This document shows positions 9,111 to 19,247 of a stretch of 64,000 nucleotides of DNA, in pieces (positions within the stretch are counted from its first letter, which is position 1; each line of letters begins with the position of its first letter). Below the pieces are notes generated by a model. That model was not told the DNA's origin, searched no databases, and saw nothing but the letters and a program-made list of their open reading frames with translations. The translations under genes and the position numbers were made by a program. The DNA is from Bradyrhizobium sp. 200 (GTDB taxonomy: Bacteria; Pseudomonadota; Alphaproteobacteria; Rhizobiales; Xanthobacteraceae). The DNA is taken from positions 7,112,001 through 7,176,000 of the forward strand of contig NZ_CP064689.1 of assembly GCF_023100945.1 (NCBI RefSeq), given 5' to 3'.

Positions 9111-9367
9111 GCGGCCACACGGAAATTTATCCAACAATGGCGTTGAGAAAGCCTTGCTCTGCATGCTCGGGGCTTCGCCTTACGGGGGCATCTATAAAGT
9201 TTAAGCGTACTTTTGGGTCTTTCGGCCAGAGAGTGCATTGAAGCAGGATAGGATGTTGTGCGGTCAAGGACCAAGCTTCATCGGGTAAACGGGCGAACGA
9301 TCCGTGTTGCCCGAGGCAGACTGCTACCTCAACGCGCGGCTTGAAAGCGATGACAAAACGAAAGCAT

Positions 9368-10295
9368 CCTAGTAAGGACATTGAGCCTTTTTGGCGAAAA
9401 GTTGGGCTGAACATCTTTTTAGCTTCACCAGCCGCAACGGGGGAGCGGGATTGGAGTGCGCGGCCAGATGGATCGAACCAAAGACGGTCCTTGTTAGGCC
9501 CATCGCAGCTGCCCAATCGTCACCGAAACTTGAATAGCCGCCGTAGCCGCCGTGTGGCTGACGCCAGCTGGCGGGGCTCGCCGGGGACCCGTGAGGGCCA
9601 CATTCGATGCGACCGTCAGCGGTAGTCTCGGCACGGCCTTGGTGTTCGACTCGTAGCGGCGTGGCAACAGCTTTCAGCAGGAGCGACTAACTGCACTGAC
9701 GGGCTCTCGTGAGGCCGCCCCTTGATGTAGGCAGGTCGGATGTCGGCCAAATAACGGCTATGGGACAGCTTGTCCTTAACGCGCACCGAATGTCACCTCA
9801 CGACACAAAGGTCAATTGGGTGGTCCCGGCGTTGTGGCTGATGGCGCGGCGCCTGGCTGTACCGCCGGTGGCGGCTGCGTCGTGGCCGATGGCGCGGTGG
9901 TTGGCTGGGCTGCGGCCTGCGGGGAGCGGCCGACAATGACGGTGAGCAGGCCCTGGCCCCACAGCCGCCGCGCGACCTTCCTGGCATCCTCCAGCGTCAC
10001 CGCGTCGACGAGGGCATTGCGCTTCTCGATATAGTCGATCGGCAGCTTGTCGAGCTGATACTGCAGCAGCGCCTGTGCGAGATTTGACGACGTATCGAGC
10101 GCGAGCATCTGCGAGCCCTTCAGATACGACTTGGCCTCGTCGAGCTCCTGCTGGGTCGGGCCTTCCTCGGCCATCCGGCGGACCTGCTTCTCGATCTCTT
10201 CCACCGTCTCGCCGGCGCGATCGGCGCGGGTGCCGGTATTGCCGACGAACAGGGCGGAATGATCCATCCACAAGAGCTTCTCATAGACGGAATAA
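9368..10295. repeat. Right arm of the long inverted repeat (partner 1-928)
   Basis: Reverse complement of 1-928. This arm includes the 3' end of the intact M16 gene at 9812-11239, so it is likely the original copy and the left arm the duplicate. Confidence 0.93.
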
Positions 10296-11239
10296 GCAAG
10301 CCCGCGCTTCTCGCGGACTTCGCGGTAGAGCCGCGATGACAGACCGCGGCCGCCAAGGATCTGGTTGACGACGTAGGCCGCCATGAAATCCGGCTCGCTG
10401 CGGCGGACGCCGGGACCGCCGAAGGTCACGACCGTCTGCGGCACGTCGAGCGGAATGCAGACGCGCTGCGGCGGCTTTGCCGCGAGCACGTCGGGCACCT
10501 CTGTCAACTGCGCCTTGGCCGGCAGGCTGCCAAAGGTCTTGTCAAGCAGCTTGCCGAGGGTCTCGGGATCGACGTCACCGACCACCGCAATCTTGAGTGT
10601 GTCCTTCGCGATCACGCGGCGGACATAGTCCTTGAGATCGGCGATCTCGATTCTCGGCACGCTGTCCAGCGTGCCCTGGGATTGCCGCCCGTAAGGATGG
10701 CCGTTGAAGGCGACTTCGAGGAACTTGCGATTGGCGAGCGAACTCGGGTTGGTGGACTCACGCCGCAAGCTCGAGAGCACCTGCGCGCGGATGCGTACGA
10801 CGTCGGGCGCATCGAAACGCGGCGAGGTCAGCGCCATCCGCAGGAGGTCAAAGGCCTCATCCTTGTTGTCCTTGAGCATGCGCAAGGAACCGCGGAATTG
10901 GTCGCGGGTCGAGGTAAAGCTCAGCTCGATGGCGCGGCGATCGAGCCGCTCGTGATAGGTCTTCGAGTCGAGGTCGCCGGAGCCTTCGTCGAGCAGGCTG
11001 GCCGTCAAGTGGCCAACGCCGGGCTTGTCGGTGGGGTCCTGGGTCGCTCCGCCGCCGAAGGCATATTCCATCGCGATCAGCGGGACGGTGGCGTCCTGCA
11101 CGAACCAGGCTTCGATGCCGCCGGGCGAGACCAGGCGCTGGATCTTGGGGGCGGCCTGCGAAGGTGCCGAGGCGAGCATCGCGATTGCAAGCGAAGCTCC
11201 GCCGATGAGGGCCGCACGCCGTGTGAAGGAATAGGTCAT
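9812..11239 (-). CDS. M16-family peptidase, non-catalytic-type subunit
   Basis: 475 residues with an N-terminal export signal containing twin arginines (FTRRAALIGGASLAIAML, possible Tat type), so probably periplasmic. The M16 fold is recognisable, with blocks such as FGGGATQDP and GVGHLTASLLDEGS where catalytic subunits have HxxEH; here that zinc motif is absent. M16 pairs commonly have one zinc-binding and one zinc-less subunit, and the upstream gene supplies the zinc motif. It ends with an Ala/Pro/Thr-rich tail of ~40 residues. The start overlaps the upstream stop as ATGA, indicating translational coupling. Confidence 0.88.
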   Translation of the reverse strand: MTYSFTRRAALIGGASLAIAMLASAPSQAAPKIQRLVSPGGIEAWFVQDATVPLIAMEYAFGGGATQDPTDKPGVGHLTASLLDEGSGDLDSKTYHERLDRRAIELSFTSTRDQFRGSLRMLKDNKDEAFDLLRMALTSPRFDAPDVVRIRAQVLSSLRRESTNPSSLANRKFLEVAFNGHPYGRQSQGTLDSVPRIEIADLKDYVRRVIAKDTLKIAVVGDVDPETLGKLLDKTFGSLPAKAQLTEVPDVLAAKPPQRVCIPLDVPQTVVTFGGPGVRRSEPDFMAAYVVNQILGGRGLSSRLYREVREKRGLAYSVYEKLLWMDHSALFVGNTGTRADRAGETVEEIEKQVRRMAEEGPTQQELDEAKSYLKGSQMLALDTSSNLAQALLQYQLDKLPIDYIEKRNALVDAVTLEDARKVARRLWGQGLLTVIVGRSPQAAAQPTTAPSATTQPPPAVQPGAAPSATTPGPPN

Positions 11240-12699
11240 GAGCGCTTCTCCTCGCGTTTGGGCGCGGCATCCTTGATCAGATAGCCGGTCACCGAGCGTT
11301 TCTTGTCGAGCAATGCTTGCGCGGCTTCGCGCACCTGCTCGGCGGTGACCGCGCGGATGCGGTCCGGCCAGCTTCGGATATCGTCAACGCTGAGCCCAGT
11401 GGTGAGCGCGTCGCCATACCAGAATGCAAGCGTCGTCTGGTCATCCTGGGCGTAGATTGCTCCCGCAATCAGCCGAGTCTTGACGCGCTCGAGATCCTCG
11501 GCGCGCGCGGGATTTTGCGCGAGGTCGGCGATCACCTTGTCGATGGCATCCTCGATCTGCGTGAACTCGACGCCGGGCTTCGGCGTGGCGGAGATCATGA
11601 ACTGCGAGGGATCGAGCGAGGTGCCTTGGTAGCTTGCGTCCGTGCTGATCACGAGCTGCTTGTCGATCACCAGCGTGCGATAGAGATAGGAGTTGCTGCC
11701 CCCGCCCATCAATTGCGCGAGCACGTCAAGCGCAGGACTCTCGCCCGCGGCCGCGGTGTGAGCCGACGGCACCAGATAGTAGCGGCGCAAAGCCGGCTGC
11801 TCGACGCGCGGATCGGACAGGGTCACGGTGCGCGGCGCCGCCGGCGTCGGCTCCTGTGGCCGCAGGCGTTTTGCAGGGATCGAGGGCTGCGCGGGGATGT
11901 CGCCAAAGTTCTTCTCCACCATCGGGCGGATTTCCTTGGGATCGACGTCGCCCGCGATGATCAGGATCGCATTGTTGGGCGCGTAGAAGCGCTTGTAGAA
12001 CGCGAGCCCATCTTCGCGGTCGAGCTTTTCGATCTCCTGCCGCCAGCCGATAATGGGGCGGCCGTAGGGGTGGTTGAGGTAAAGCGCCGCCATCATCTGC
12101 TCGTCGAGCCGCGCATCGGGATTGTTGGCGACGCGCATGTTGAACTCTTCGAGCACGACGTCGCGCTCGGACAGCACGTTCTCATCTTGGAGAATGAGAC
12201 CGGTCATCCGGTCAGCCTCGAGTTCCATCATCTTCGTCAGCTGCTCGCGCGGCACACTCTGGAAATAGCTGGTGTAGTCCATCGAGGTGAAGGCGTTCTG
12301 GTTGCCGCCGACGCGCAGAACGGTCTGGGAGAATTCGCCGGGCGGATGCTTGGCGGTGCCCTTGAACATCAGGTGTTCGAGGAAATGCGCAAGCCCCGAT
12401 TTGCCGGGCGTCTCGTCGGCGGAGCCCACCTTGTACCAGATCATCTGCGTCACGACGGGTGTGCGGTGATCCGGGATCACCACCACCTGCATCCCGTTCT
12501 GAAGCGTGAAGCTTGTCGGTCGTTCCGAGGTGAGCGTGGTCTGGGCAAGGACGATCCTGTTTTCAGGAACGTACCGCAGGCTAGCATTGCTGCTATTATC
12601 CGTGTTGTATTCGTTCGCCAGCGCGGTGCGCGTCATCAAGGCCATTGCAACAGTGGCCGTGCTTAGCACCTTGGTCGTCACGGAACTCCAATTCTTCAT
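11236..12699 (-). CDS. M16-family zinc peptidase (catalytic subunit)
   Basis: 487 residues with a hydrophobic signal-like N-terminus (MKNWSSVTTKVLSTATVAMA). The zinc site is the inverted motif HxxEH in GLAHFLEHLMFKGT, with the third ligand expected in the following ELEADRM segment. Together with the next gene it should form a heterodimeric periplasmic processing or peptide-degrading protease. ATG 12699 was chosen over the longer frame because it follows AAAGGTGAT and yields a signal peptide. Confidence 0.9.
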   Translation of the reverse strand: MKNWSSVTTKVLSTATVAMALMTRTALANEYNTDNSSNASLRYVPENRIVLAQTTLTSERPTSFTLQNGMQVVVIPDHRTPVVTQMIWYKVGSADETPGKSGLAHFLEHLMFKGTAKHPPGEFSQTVLRVGGNQNAFTSMDYTSYFQSVPREQLTKMMELEADRMTGLILQDENVLSERDVVLEEFNMRVANNPDARLDEQMMAALYLNHPYGRPIIGWRQEIEKLDREDGLAFYKRFYAPNNAILIIAGDVDPKEIRPMVEKNFGDIPAQPSIPAKRLRPQEPTPAAPRTVTLSDPRVEQPALRRYYLVPSAHTAAAGESPALDVLAQLMGGGSNSYLYRTLVIDKQLVISTDASYQGTSLDPSQFMISATPKPGVEFTQIEDAIDKVIADLAQNPARAEDLERVKTRLIAGAIYAQDDQTTLAFWYGDALTTGLSVDDIRSWPDRIRAVTAEQVREAAQALLDKKRSVTGYLIKDAAPKREEKRS

Positions 12700-12975
12700 G
12701 GCATCACCTTTGGTCGCATAGAGATCCTCATTCTGCAGCGGACGATCCCGACAAAGCAGGGGAGCCGCATGCCGTGGCAAGCAGGGGAGCAAAAGCCGGG
12801 CCAATTGCCTGATGCTCCCGCGCACGGACCGCTGCGCGGGCAACTGAACGCAAAACGAAGCGTGGCGCGTGCTTTCTCTTCCTAAAGCCAACCCGCACTT
12901 GTTTGGTATCCGCCAACATGTTGCGAACACGACGTTGCACACGAAACGCACGACAACTCGCCGCCTCGCGCTGGC

Positions 12976-13170
12976 CTAAATCCTGCGACGCCACATACCG
13001 CATGGAGATTTGATCTCGCGCCAGAGGCACTGCTCCGCCGCTTCGCGGCCGCGCCGGCATCCGCCAGGAAACATCCAAAGCTCGTCGCCGCGCCACCGCA
13101 CCAGCAGTACCCGGCCACCCTTCGAGCCTGCCACCAGCATGTCCAAGCGATCATCCCTTCGACCGTTCAA
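12976..13170 (-). pseudogene. Truncated NUDIX hydrolase fragment
   Basis: The minus-strand frame contains ELWMFPGG followed by GCRRGREAAEQCLWREI, which fits the first half of the NUDIX box (G-x5-E-x7-RE). The required second half (xEExG) is lost. About 64 residues remain of a family normally 130-170 residues long. Confidence 0.5.
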
Positions 13171-13247
13171 TATGCCGATAAAGCGTTTGGCAACCGAGAC
13201 TATTTCCTAAATAGGCCTCCCGGTTTCAAGGGCCGGAGCGGCCAAAT

Positions 13248-13622
13248 CCCGAGGACGGCGTCATCTGGGTCTATGGCGCCGGCGAACACGGCGTCATGGC
13301 ATTCACCGACTTCGGAAACGAAAACCTGATCGAGCTCGTCCGGATGCACAAAGAACATCCGACTTGGCTCAAGCGCTGGCCGACTAATCCAATCGGCCTG
13401 TGGCCTACGCCGGATGCGTACAAAGCAGAAGTGAACGACACAATTATTCCTCGCGGAACCACTGATCCGCAGAGTGAGACGAACACATGCTTTGCAACGG
13501 CGCCATCTGATTCCAAATTGCACGAAATCTTAGTGAGCTTGAAGGCCGAATCAGTCATCTCAGCTTCACCAAACGTCCTTATTAGTTTTGTCGGTGCATC
13601 GAGAGTGCTCTCAACAAACTGA
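13248..13622 (+). pseudogene. Hypothetical protein fragment
   Basis: The open frame reads EDGVIWVYGAGEHGVMAFTD and continues through WLKRWPTNPIGLWPTPDAY to a stop at 13622. The composition looks coding, but no start codon or ribosome binding site precedes the EDGV segment and I know no family. Likely the 3' part of a truncated gene. Confidence 0.35.
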
Positions 13623-13648
13623 AGGACTTCAGGTGCGCTAAAGCGTTA

Positions 13649-13664
13649 TGGCAATCTACTTGCA
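13649..13664 (+). promoter_or_regulatory. Candidate sigma-54 promoter
   Basis: TGGCAATCTACTTGCA keeps the GG-N10-GC spacing of -24/-12 promoters, although -24 is TGGCA-A rather than TGGCAC. It precedes the small gene at 13817. No exact TGT-N10-ACA site lies upstream; TGT-N10-AGA occurs near 13589. Confidence 0.45.
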
Positions 13665-13816
13665 ACGCGTGGCATCTGTTTGGCGGGAGCGCTTGTATGC
13701 TGGATCTGATAAGGCTTGGTCTTTGCCAAAATGCGGGCCGGCCGGTCGACATCCCCACTTTCGACCGGGCGGGTTGTGTATCCCCCTATGAGGATGTCAC
13801 TCTGGAGTTCTTAATC

Positions 13817-14065
13817 ATGGACCACACTTCATCCGCGCGGCACCAAGCCTCTGAGGACGACCTCGTGAGCGCCGCATTTGAGAAGTCATGGCGCTTTGTC
13901 GAGACGGATCCATTGCTTGTGCATAATGCTAAGGAATTGCTGCGCGATCGATTACGAGCTAATCTGGAACTCTCACTGAGAAATGGCGAGCAGGACATAC
14001 TGCATATTGCAAACAGCGCGATTTGGAAGCTTCGCACTGAACTAGGACGACCGTGGGACCAATAG
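13817..14065 (+). CDS. Small hypothetical protein (82 aa)
   Basis: Begins MDHTSSARHQ and is predicted mostly helical and charged, without cysteines, signal peptide or membrane segment. The frame also opens upstream, at 13697, but the ATG at 13817 gives the more protein-like product. A sigma-54-like element lies ~150 bp upstream, so it could belong to the nitrogen-fixation regulon. Function unknown. Confidence 0.5.
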   Translation: MDHTSSARHQASEDDLVSAAFEKSWRFVETDPLLVHNAKELLRDRLRANLELSLRNGEQDILHIANSAIWKLRTELGRPWDQ

Positions 14066-14470
14066 TATGGCAGCCCCGCCTCGGCTAAACTCAGGGAGAA
14101 TCCCTGTCACGCGCACGCTAAGTGCGATCGCGACTCGTTTTGCATCAGATAAATTCGGTATCTAAAGGTTCCGACCTATGGATCAGCGCGCTGTTCCAAT
14201 GAAACCGCCGGGTCGCACAAGCACGGTGACCCAGGAGCCCAACGAAAGCGTGCGCCAACTGCTCGTCTCTTATGACATTATTCAGAGCCCGAATGAGCGA
14301 GCGGCCCGCACGCTTCTTGGGCTTCGCATCGTATCCGCTTGTGTACATCTCGACAGCCTAGTTTCGGCTTGCAATATTCTCACTCCTGAGCTGGGGATCC
14401 CAGTCCCAAAGCCGACTCCAAGTTTGCAGACCGGTTGACAGAAGAACATCAGAGGGACCTTGACTTCGTC

Positions 14471-14842
14471 TCATACGGACAGCAGCAACGAAATCTCAAT
14501 GCTCGCGAAGGTCCTGCCCGGCGTTAACACCTCCATATCCACGACGTGCATCGATGCACGTCGATCTTCATAAATGTACCGCACGCGCCAGAGCGGCCCC
14601 AACTCCGGTGTGACGCTGAAATCGCCAGAGTCAAGCGCCCTTGCGATCATTCGGACAGCGTCACTGTTGCTTACTGGCAAGGAGAACGCCGCATCAATAA
14701 GTACCGCCAAGCTCACGCCGTCTGCGAGCAACGTTTGTGCAATGTTGTCGCCGTGAACACGCCGCAAAGTTGAGACGATTGCCGCTACGGCAGCTGGATC
14801 ATTCAAAGGCACTCTGGCTAGTCCTCTTTGAGCCACGCACAT
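14471..14842 (-). CDS. Hypothetical protein (123 aa)
   Basis: Starts MCVAQRGLARVPLNDPAAVA and ends ISLLLSV. It has a regular helical N-half (VAAIVSTLRRVHGDNIAQTLL) and a strand-rich C-half (WRVRYIYEDRRASMHVVDMEVL). No recognised motif. The upstream extension of the frame is Arg-rich and unlikely to be translated. Could be a real small gene or the remains of one. Confidence 0.4.
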   Translation of the reverse strand: MCVAQRGLARVPLNDPAAVAAIVSTLRRVHGDNIAQTLLADGVSLAVLIDAAFSLPVSNSDAVRMIARALDSGDFSVTPELGPLWRVRYIYEDRRASMHVVDMEVLTPGRTFASIEISLLLSV

Positions 14843-16316
14843 CTCCTGGTCCAGCGCCAGATGAAAGATAAGAAGCGGATCTGGTTCTCTCGCACCTTCG
14901 CCTCCTCCGGCTTTGCGATGGTTGTAGTCCTTTGCGACCAAACCCCGGCGCCGGCGTCGGTCTCGCTTATCACCCAGCCACCACATATTCGCAGCTGGCT
15001 AGAGGCGTAAGGTCAACGCGGTACGCGTGCCCCCTTACTTCCTTGGTAACATTGCCCCTCATTTGCAACTCTCCTTACGAAGACGACCTTCTATAGTCGG
15101 AAGAGCAGCGCAAACTTGCGAAGCTAGCTGCGAAATAGCGCAGAGATCCGGCGATTATTGACCTATGACGCATTACTCCGGACAGACGGACTTCCTCGCC
15201 GAGCTCAGCGCGGATCAGCCAGACCAGACACTCGAATTAACGGCACGAACGCGTGATCGCGCGTCGCGCGTTAGTCGTGTTCGCGCCGTCTTTCGACATC
15301 AATGGCGGTGCCATGCGGCAGAGGGCACCCGCACAATGACTGGGAGCGCAGAATCGGCGAACGAGATGCCATATACCGATCCAGCGATGAACGTGAGGGA
15401 TTCGGCACGACCCGAACCTGAGCTCGCAAATGATTCAAACGCGCCTCCTTCAACGGATGGTCGGAAGCCTACCGGGGTCTTTTGATCCTCCAGCAAGCGG
15501 GGATTTGGGCGGCGGTCTTGCCGATGGTGGAATCCTCCAACTCAACCGTAATGGTGTGCTCAATGAGTCTAGCTCAGTGTTGTTGACGTCTCAAAAGCAA
15601 CGGCCGTGCCAACGGCGTTCAAATGCAGCACCGCACCAGCGGCCATGCTTTTCCTGCGCGCGACCTGTTACGGACTGACTGTTGCACGTCACCATTTCGT
15701 TCCTGTATGTCGCTCTTTGCGACGACATCTGCGGCTGCGCAAGATGCGCAAATCAAGGTAACGTGGTCGCCGCCTTGCATGAGGTCTCGTGGTGGCTTTG
15801 ATGTTTGTTTCGGCCGACTTGGTGCTGAATGGTCGGCCTCTGCTTCGCATCGCTGCGGACCTGGACGATCTCAATCGCCACATTTCTGGGGATGATCATT
15901 ATTAAACGATGGCGCAACCAGGCGCTGCGCAAAGCGACTCAAGCCATTGCTGCAGAATGCATAAACCGGAGACTGAAGTCCGTTAACAACCGTCTCCAGC
16001 CGGGAAGAGCCGTCCTTATGATCTTGCGCGCAGATTGCGGGTACCCATGGTCGGTCTCCGCTGTCTCAGCAAGATTAACACGGCATGCGTCAGCGGCTTC
16101 TCGCTGACGTCACTTCACGGCGAGCCGCGGAAATGGAGCGGGCCGTTCACAAGAACGACTGCATGGTTGGAAGAAAACTAGCGCATCGTCGAATTCTGTT
16201 CAGCTACCAGAATCGAGAAGCCCCTGCTCCACGTCGAGTAGCTTCCGTGCGATTCCTTCTTCAAGAAACGCTCATTGTCGTGTTAGAGACAAGCCAATCG
16301 CCTATGGCGTTGAGCG
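14843..16316. other. Eroded DNA, no gene supported
   Basis: Frames on both strands are short, compositionally noisy and lack family motifs. The region sits between gene remnants and is probably old pseudogene or insertion-sequence debris. Confidence 0.4.
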
Positions 16317-16416
16317 AGTGATTTCGCTATTTGTCGGCGCCTCACTGCGTGCGGCAAGTTTGGGTTTAGCGGAGCCGATCATGGCACAAATCCCTCAGGA
16401 GGCGTCCAGAACCGGC

Positions 16417-16695
16417 TTCTCAAGAATTGTCAATTTTCTCTACGTATCAGTCGCGGACATCGCTTTCTTTATCGCAATTCTGTTTGCTGTCGGTTTCGTT
16501 CTCCTCGCGCCGATTGACAAGGTTCCCTACACATGCGCGGAAGCGCTTGCCGAAGACAGCGCTGATAGCTCTGTTTGCCAATCAACACAGCGTCATGGCT
16601 CGCAAGCGCTTCAAAGATTGTTGGAGACAGTATCTGCTGAAGTGCATTGAACGAGAAACTTATGCGCTGCTAGCGAGTCTCAGTCGCGCTCGTGC
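16417..16695 (+). pseudogene. MddA/isoprenylcysteine-methyltransferase-like membrane protein remnant
   Basis: One frame gives FSRIVNFLYVSVADIAFFIAILFAVGFV. After a frame change another gives ALIALFANQHSVMARKRFKDCW and ERETYALLASL. These match the first membrane helix and the 'LFAxQHSVMARxxFKxWWxxxVPxxxERSTYVLLASL' block of methanethiol S-methyltransferase (MddA/NnrU-like) proteins. The C-terminal catalytic half is absent. Confidence 0.6.
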
Positions 16696-16859
16696 CTGAG
16701 CTTCCGCTGCCGCGGCATCGAGCCGCTCGCTCGGCGCGCAGCATCGCCTTCAGGGTGGTCACATCGCTGGCCACGCGCTTTAACCGTGATCTCGGAATGG
16801 GAGGCGCTGATCGGGAACGCCATCAAGCCTCTTATGCTGACAAACCTATACCGCAACCC

Positions 16860-17110
16860 CGACTGACTATACGAGGGTGTTCACCTCAGGGTAGACGCGG
16901 CAGACGAGCCGATTGTCAACGAATTTGCGAGGAGCTTCGCGGTCGGAGCCGGTCATCGGCCACTTTAAGTCCGAGCGTCGACTGGGCCGCAACTACTTTT
17001 GTGCCGGGAGGGCAACGTCACCAAGGCCATCCACGACCACAAGTTCCGACGTCTTAGGTAGCTCAGCCTGTTGTTGTGACAAATCCCGGCCAGCTTCTTC
17101 GCCAGACAAC
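16860..17110 (+). mobile_element. IS5-family transposase C-terminal remnant
   Basis: The translation contains EPVIGHFKSERRLGRNYF, resembling the conserved 'VEPxIGHLKxExRMGRNYL' block near the third catalytic residue of IS5-type DDE transposases. An eroded 'FRRL..LSLLL' end follows. No terminal repeats recognised. Confidence 0.6.
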
Positions 17111-17263
17111 ACCTAATCAATCTGATTCAAAATCAGGTATTTCACGGGACGACCACTTGCGAGTGGCCGCCAGAGAAGTGGGGGGGAATGGACCAGAACG
17201 CACAATTCCGATTACCATCCCTTTTTTCATTTTTTTCTCCTCCGGCGCCTGCGCTTTGGCACT

Positions 17264-18379
17264 TCAGGAGACTTGTTTTTGCGGAGCCGAACAGAAATTC
17301 CCGTAACAAACCTTTTCACCCTTGTAGTTGGCCAGGGCCTGAAGCAACCGCGGCGCGAAGCGCTGTTTCACTTCTTCGTGGATAGGCTCCGGATGGTCCA
17401 ACGACTTCAGCGCAAGCTCGATCAACTCGATCGCGCGATCCTTGTTGCCGCTCTCGTAATAATATTGAGCGATCGCTCCATAGGACTTGAACTTATCGCC
17501 CTCGCCGCGTTGCGGAGGATTCAGCGTCAGCATGTGTTCGGCCAACTCCTTGCCCATCGCAAAGCGCTCGGCAGGCGGAACGTAGGAGTTGTCCTTCACC
17601 GGATCGAAGAGTTCGCCCATAACTCCGGCCATCCACACCTCCGATCTTTGGCCGATCGCGTCTCGAATCAATCGGCGCATGGCCGGCAAGCCCGTCCGCA
17701 TGTCGTGCATCTTGTGAAGTAAAAGATCTACATGAATCAGGCGGAAGCTGATGTCGTCCGGCATCACGGCGACGGCCTCTTCGGCTGCCGAAAGCGCCGT
17801 CACCCAATCCTCGGCTTTTATCGCGGGCGTAAGTTTGGCGAGTAACGCTAGTGTTTCGCGCAGGCGCTGAGCTTCGCCGATTCGCTTCGTATCGGCGGCT
17901 TTGGCTTCATCGCTGGTGCGCCAGATGCCATTGAGAACCTTCGGCAAGACGTTATCGAGTTGCGTCGGATGACCGATAAAGGCGATGTGGCCGTCACGGT
18001 CGACGACGAACGAGGTAGGAATCCCGAGTGAAGAACTGGGCTCCATCCAAAGCTTGTTCATTTCTCCTGAATAGTCGAGCGCGACTGAATAGCCCAGCTT
18101 CGGGAATTTTTCGGTCAACCACGCGTCCAACTTGGTTCGAGCCTCGTCCAGCGTTGGCCCTTCTTCGTCAGCTGCGACTCCGACGACCTCAAGTCCCCTG
18201 TCTCTGTATTCCTCTTGGAGTCGCACCAAATGGGGCATCGCCTTCACACATGGCTCGCACCAAGTTGCCCAAAATTCGATGATGTAGACCTTTTCTCGTT
18301 GCAAGCTCCTCAGGGGCTGGCCACGCAACCAGCTCTGCACTTTTATGGGAGGAGCCTCGGATTCCATGCGCAGTACCAT
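17264..18379 (-). CDS. Cytoplasmic TlpA/thioredoxin-fold protein with helical C-terminal domain, under nif-type control
   Basis: 371 residues. Residues ~10-155 form a thioredoxin-like domain with the redox pair C41/C44 in FWATWCEPC and the cis-proline region LGIPTSFVV. The remaining ~200 residues are helical and repeat-like, possibly TPR. No signal peptide, so a cytoplasmic redoxin. ATG 18379 follows GGAGAG; the upstream continuation of the frame is only translated leader. The leader and promoter closely resemble those of nifH at 35583-35868, including the -24/-12 element and an activator site, so expression should be NifA/sigma-54 dependent. Likely a role in thiol homeostasis during nitrogen fixation. 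Confidence 0.85.
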   Translation of the reverse strand: MVLRMESEAPPIKVQSWLRGQPLRSLQREKVYIIEFWATWCEPCVKAMPHLVRLQEEYRDRGLEVVGVAADEEGPTLDEARTKLDAWLTEKFPKLGYSVALDYSGEMNKLWMEPSSSLGIPTSFVVDRDGHIAFIGHPTQLDNVLPKVLNGIWRTSDEAKAADTKRIGEAQRLRETLALLAKLTPAIKAEDWVTALSAAEEAVAVMPDDISFRLIHVDLLLHKMHDMRTGLPAMRRLIRDAIGQRSEVWMAGVMGELFDPVKDNSYVPPAERFAMGKELAEHMLTLNPPQRGEGDKFKSYGAIAQYYYESGNKDRAIELIELALKSLDHPEPIHEEVKQRFAPRLLQALANYKGEKVCYGNFCSAPQKQVS

Positions 18380-18533
18380 TTTTCTCTCCAAGGTTATTGC
18401 CAGAAGCTGCGCGGCTTTATGCGCAAGCTTGTCTCTGTAGGAAACGGGGGCGCGCGGGTCAAGGAAGGAGAACATCGCCTGTCTTGCGCGTCTGCGTGCC
18501 TTCAGCACTCACTTCGTGTTGAGGCATCTCAAT

Positions 18534-18550
18534 AGCAACGCTCATGCCAG
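18534..18550 (-). promoter_or_regulatory. Sigma-54 promoter of the redoxin gene
   Basis: On the minus strand CTGGCATGAGCGTTGCT has TGGCAT and TTGCT with GG-N10-GC spacing. It is almost the same as the nifH promoter at 35741-35757, ~155 bp before the redoxin start. Confidence 0.88.
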
Positions 18551-18614
18551 CGCCGTCAGCGCACTTAAGCGCCTGACTACGGTTTCAAAACCTCCACGGC
18601 GGCGCAAGCCGCCG

Positions 18615-18660
18615 TGTTTTGAACCCGACGTGCTTTTGCGCCGTTGTCAGAAATTGAACA
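18615..18660 (-). promoter_or_regulatory. NifA upstream activator sites of the redoxin gene
   Basis: A perfect TGT-N10-ACA lies at 18645-18660. A degenerate one (TGT-N10-ACG) lies at 18615-18630, in the same relative places as the two perfect sites upstream of nifH. Confidence 0.8.
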
Positions 18661-19247
18661 CGGGTTGTTCGGTTGGCAACGCCAGAGCAGCGTGGTTAGC
18701 ATTGTGGATCCTCGAGCTAACCTATCACGTCAACCAGAATTAGATGAAAGCGACGATGCAGATCACGAGTCGAGCGATAAAGCCGCGGAGCAGTGACGCG
18801 CGTTCTGAAGACGATCATGAAATCATTCGCAGGCATGCAGCTTGTGCTGTATGAAAGCCGAGATCCATGAGTTGTCGAATCGAACGGGCCTATGACAAAC
18901 CAGCCAAGGTCTTTAACCCGCACGCGCTTGGTGACATTGGCGATTAGTCCCGACACTGCCTTCACCATTCTGAAGCAATCTTCAAGCTTGGACGAGAGGC
19001 GATCGGCATCACGTCTGCCCCCATCTTGTAATGCCAGTCCGTGTGCGGTTGACGACGTCGATGTCCGACATCCGACGACGGGTGTCGCCATTCCAGAAGG
19101 CACGCTGACGTCTATGCGTGCTTCACTCTTCTCAAGCAAGGCACGCATCAAATTCTGCGATCGGCACGCCGATTGCTAGGATCGAGCAGCGAAGAGCCGC
19201 TGTGACCAGAAAGCAGTGGCACCGTTTCCGTCCCTAGGAGCTGTCCG
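18661..19247. other. No gene recognised
   Basis: Intergenic DNA between the NifA-site cluster and the modA remnant. Frames here lack recognisable domains. Confidence 0.4.

Noticed and set aside
11317..12666. 449-codon open frame on the plus strand
   Set aside because: It lies exactly opposite the M16 zinc peptidase gene; composition (His/Arg/Gly-rich) is that of an antisense shadow in GC-rich DNA.
19200..19247. Sigma-54 promoter upstream of modA
   Set aside because: TGGCACCGTTTCCGT has a good -24 half but no GC at the -12 position.
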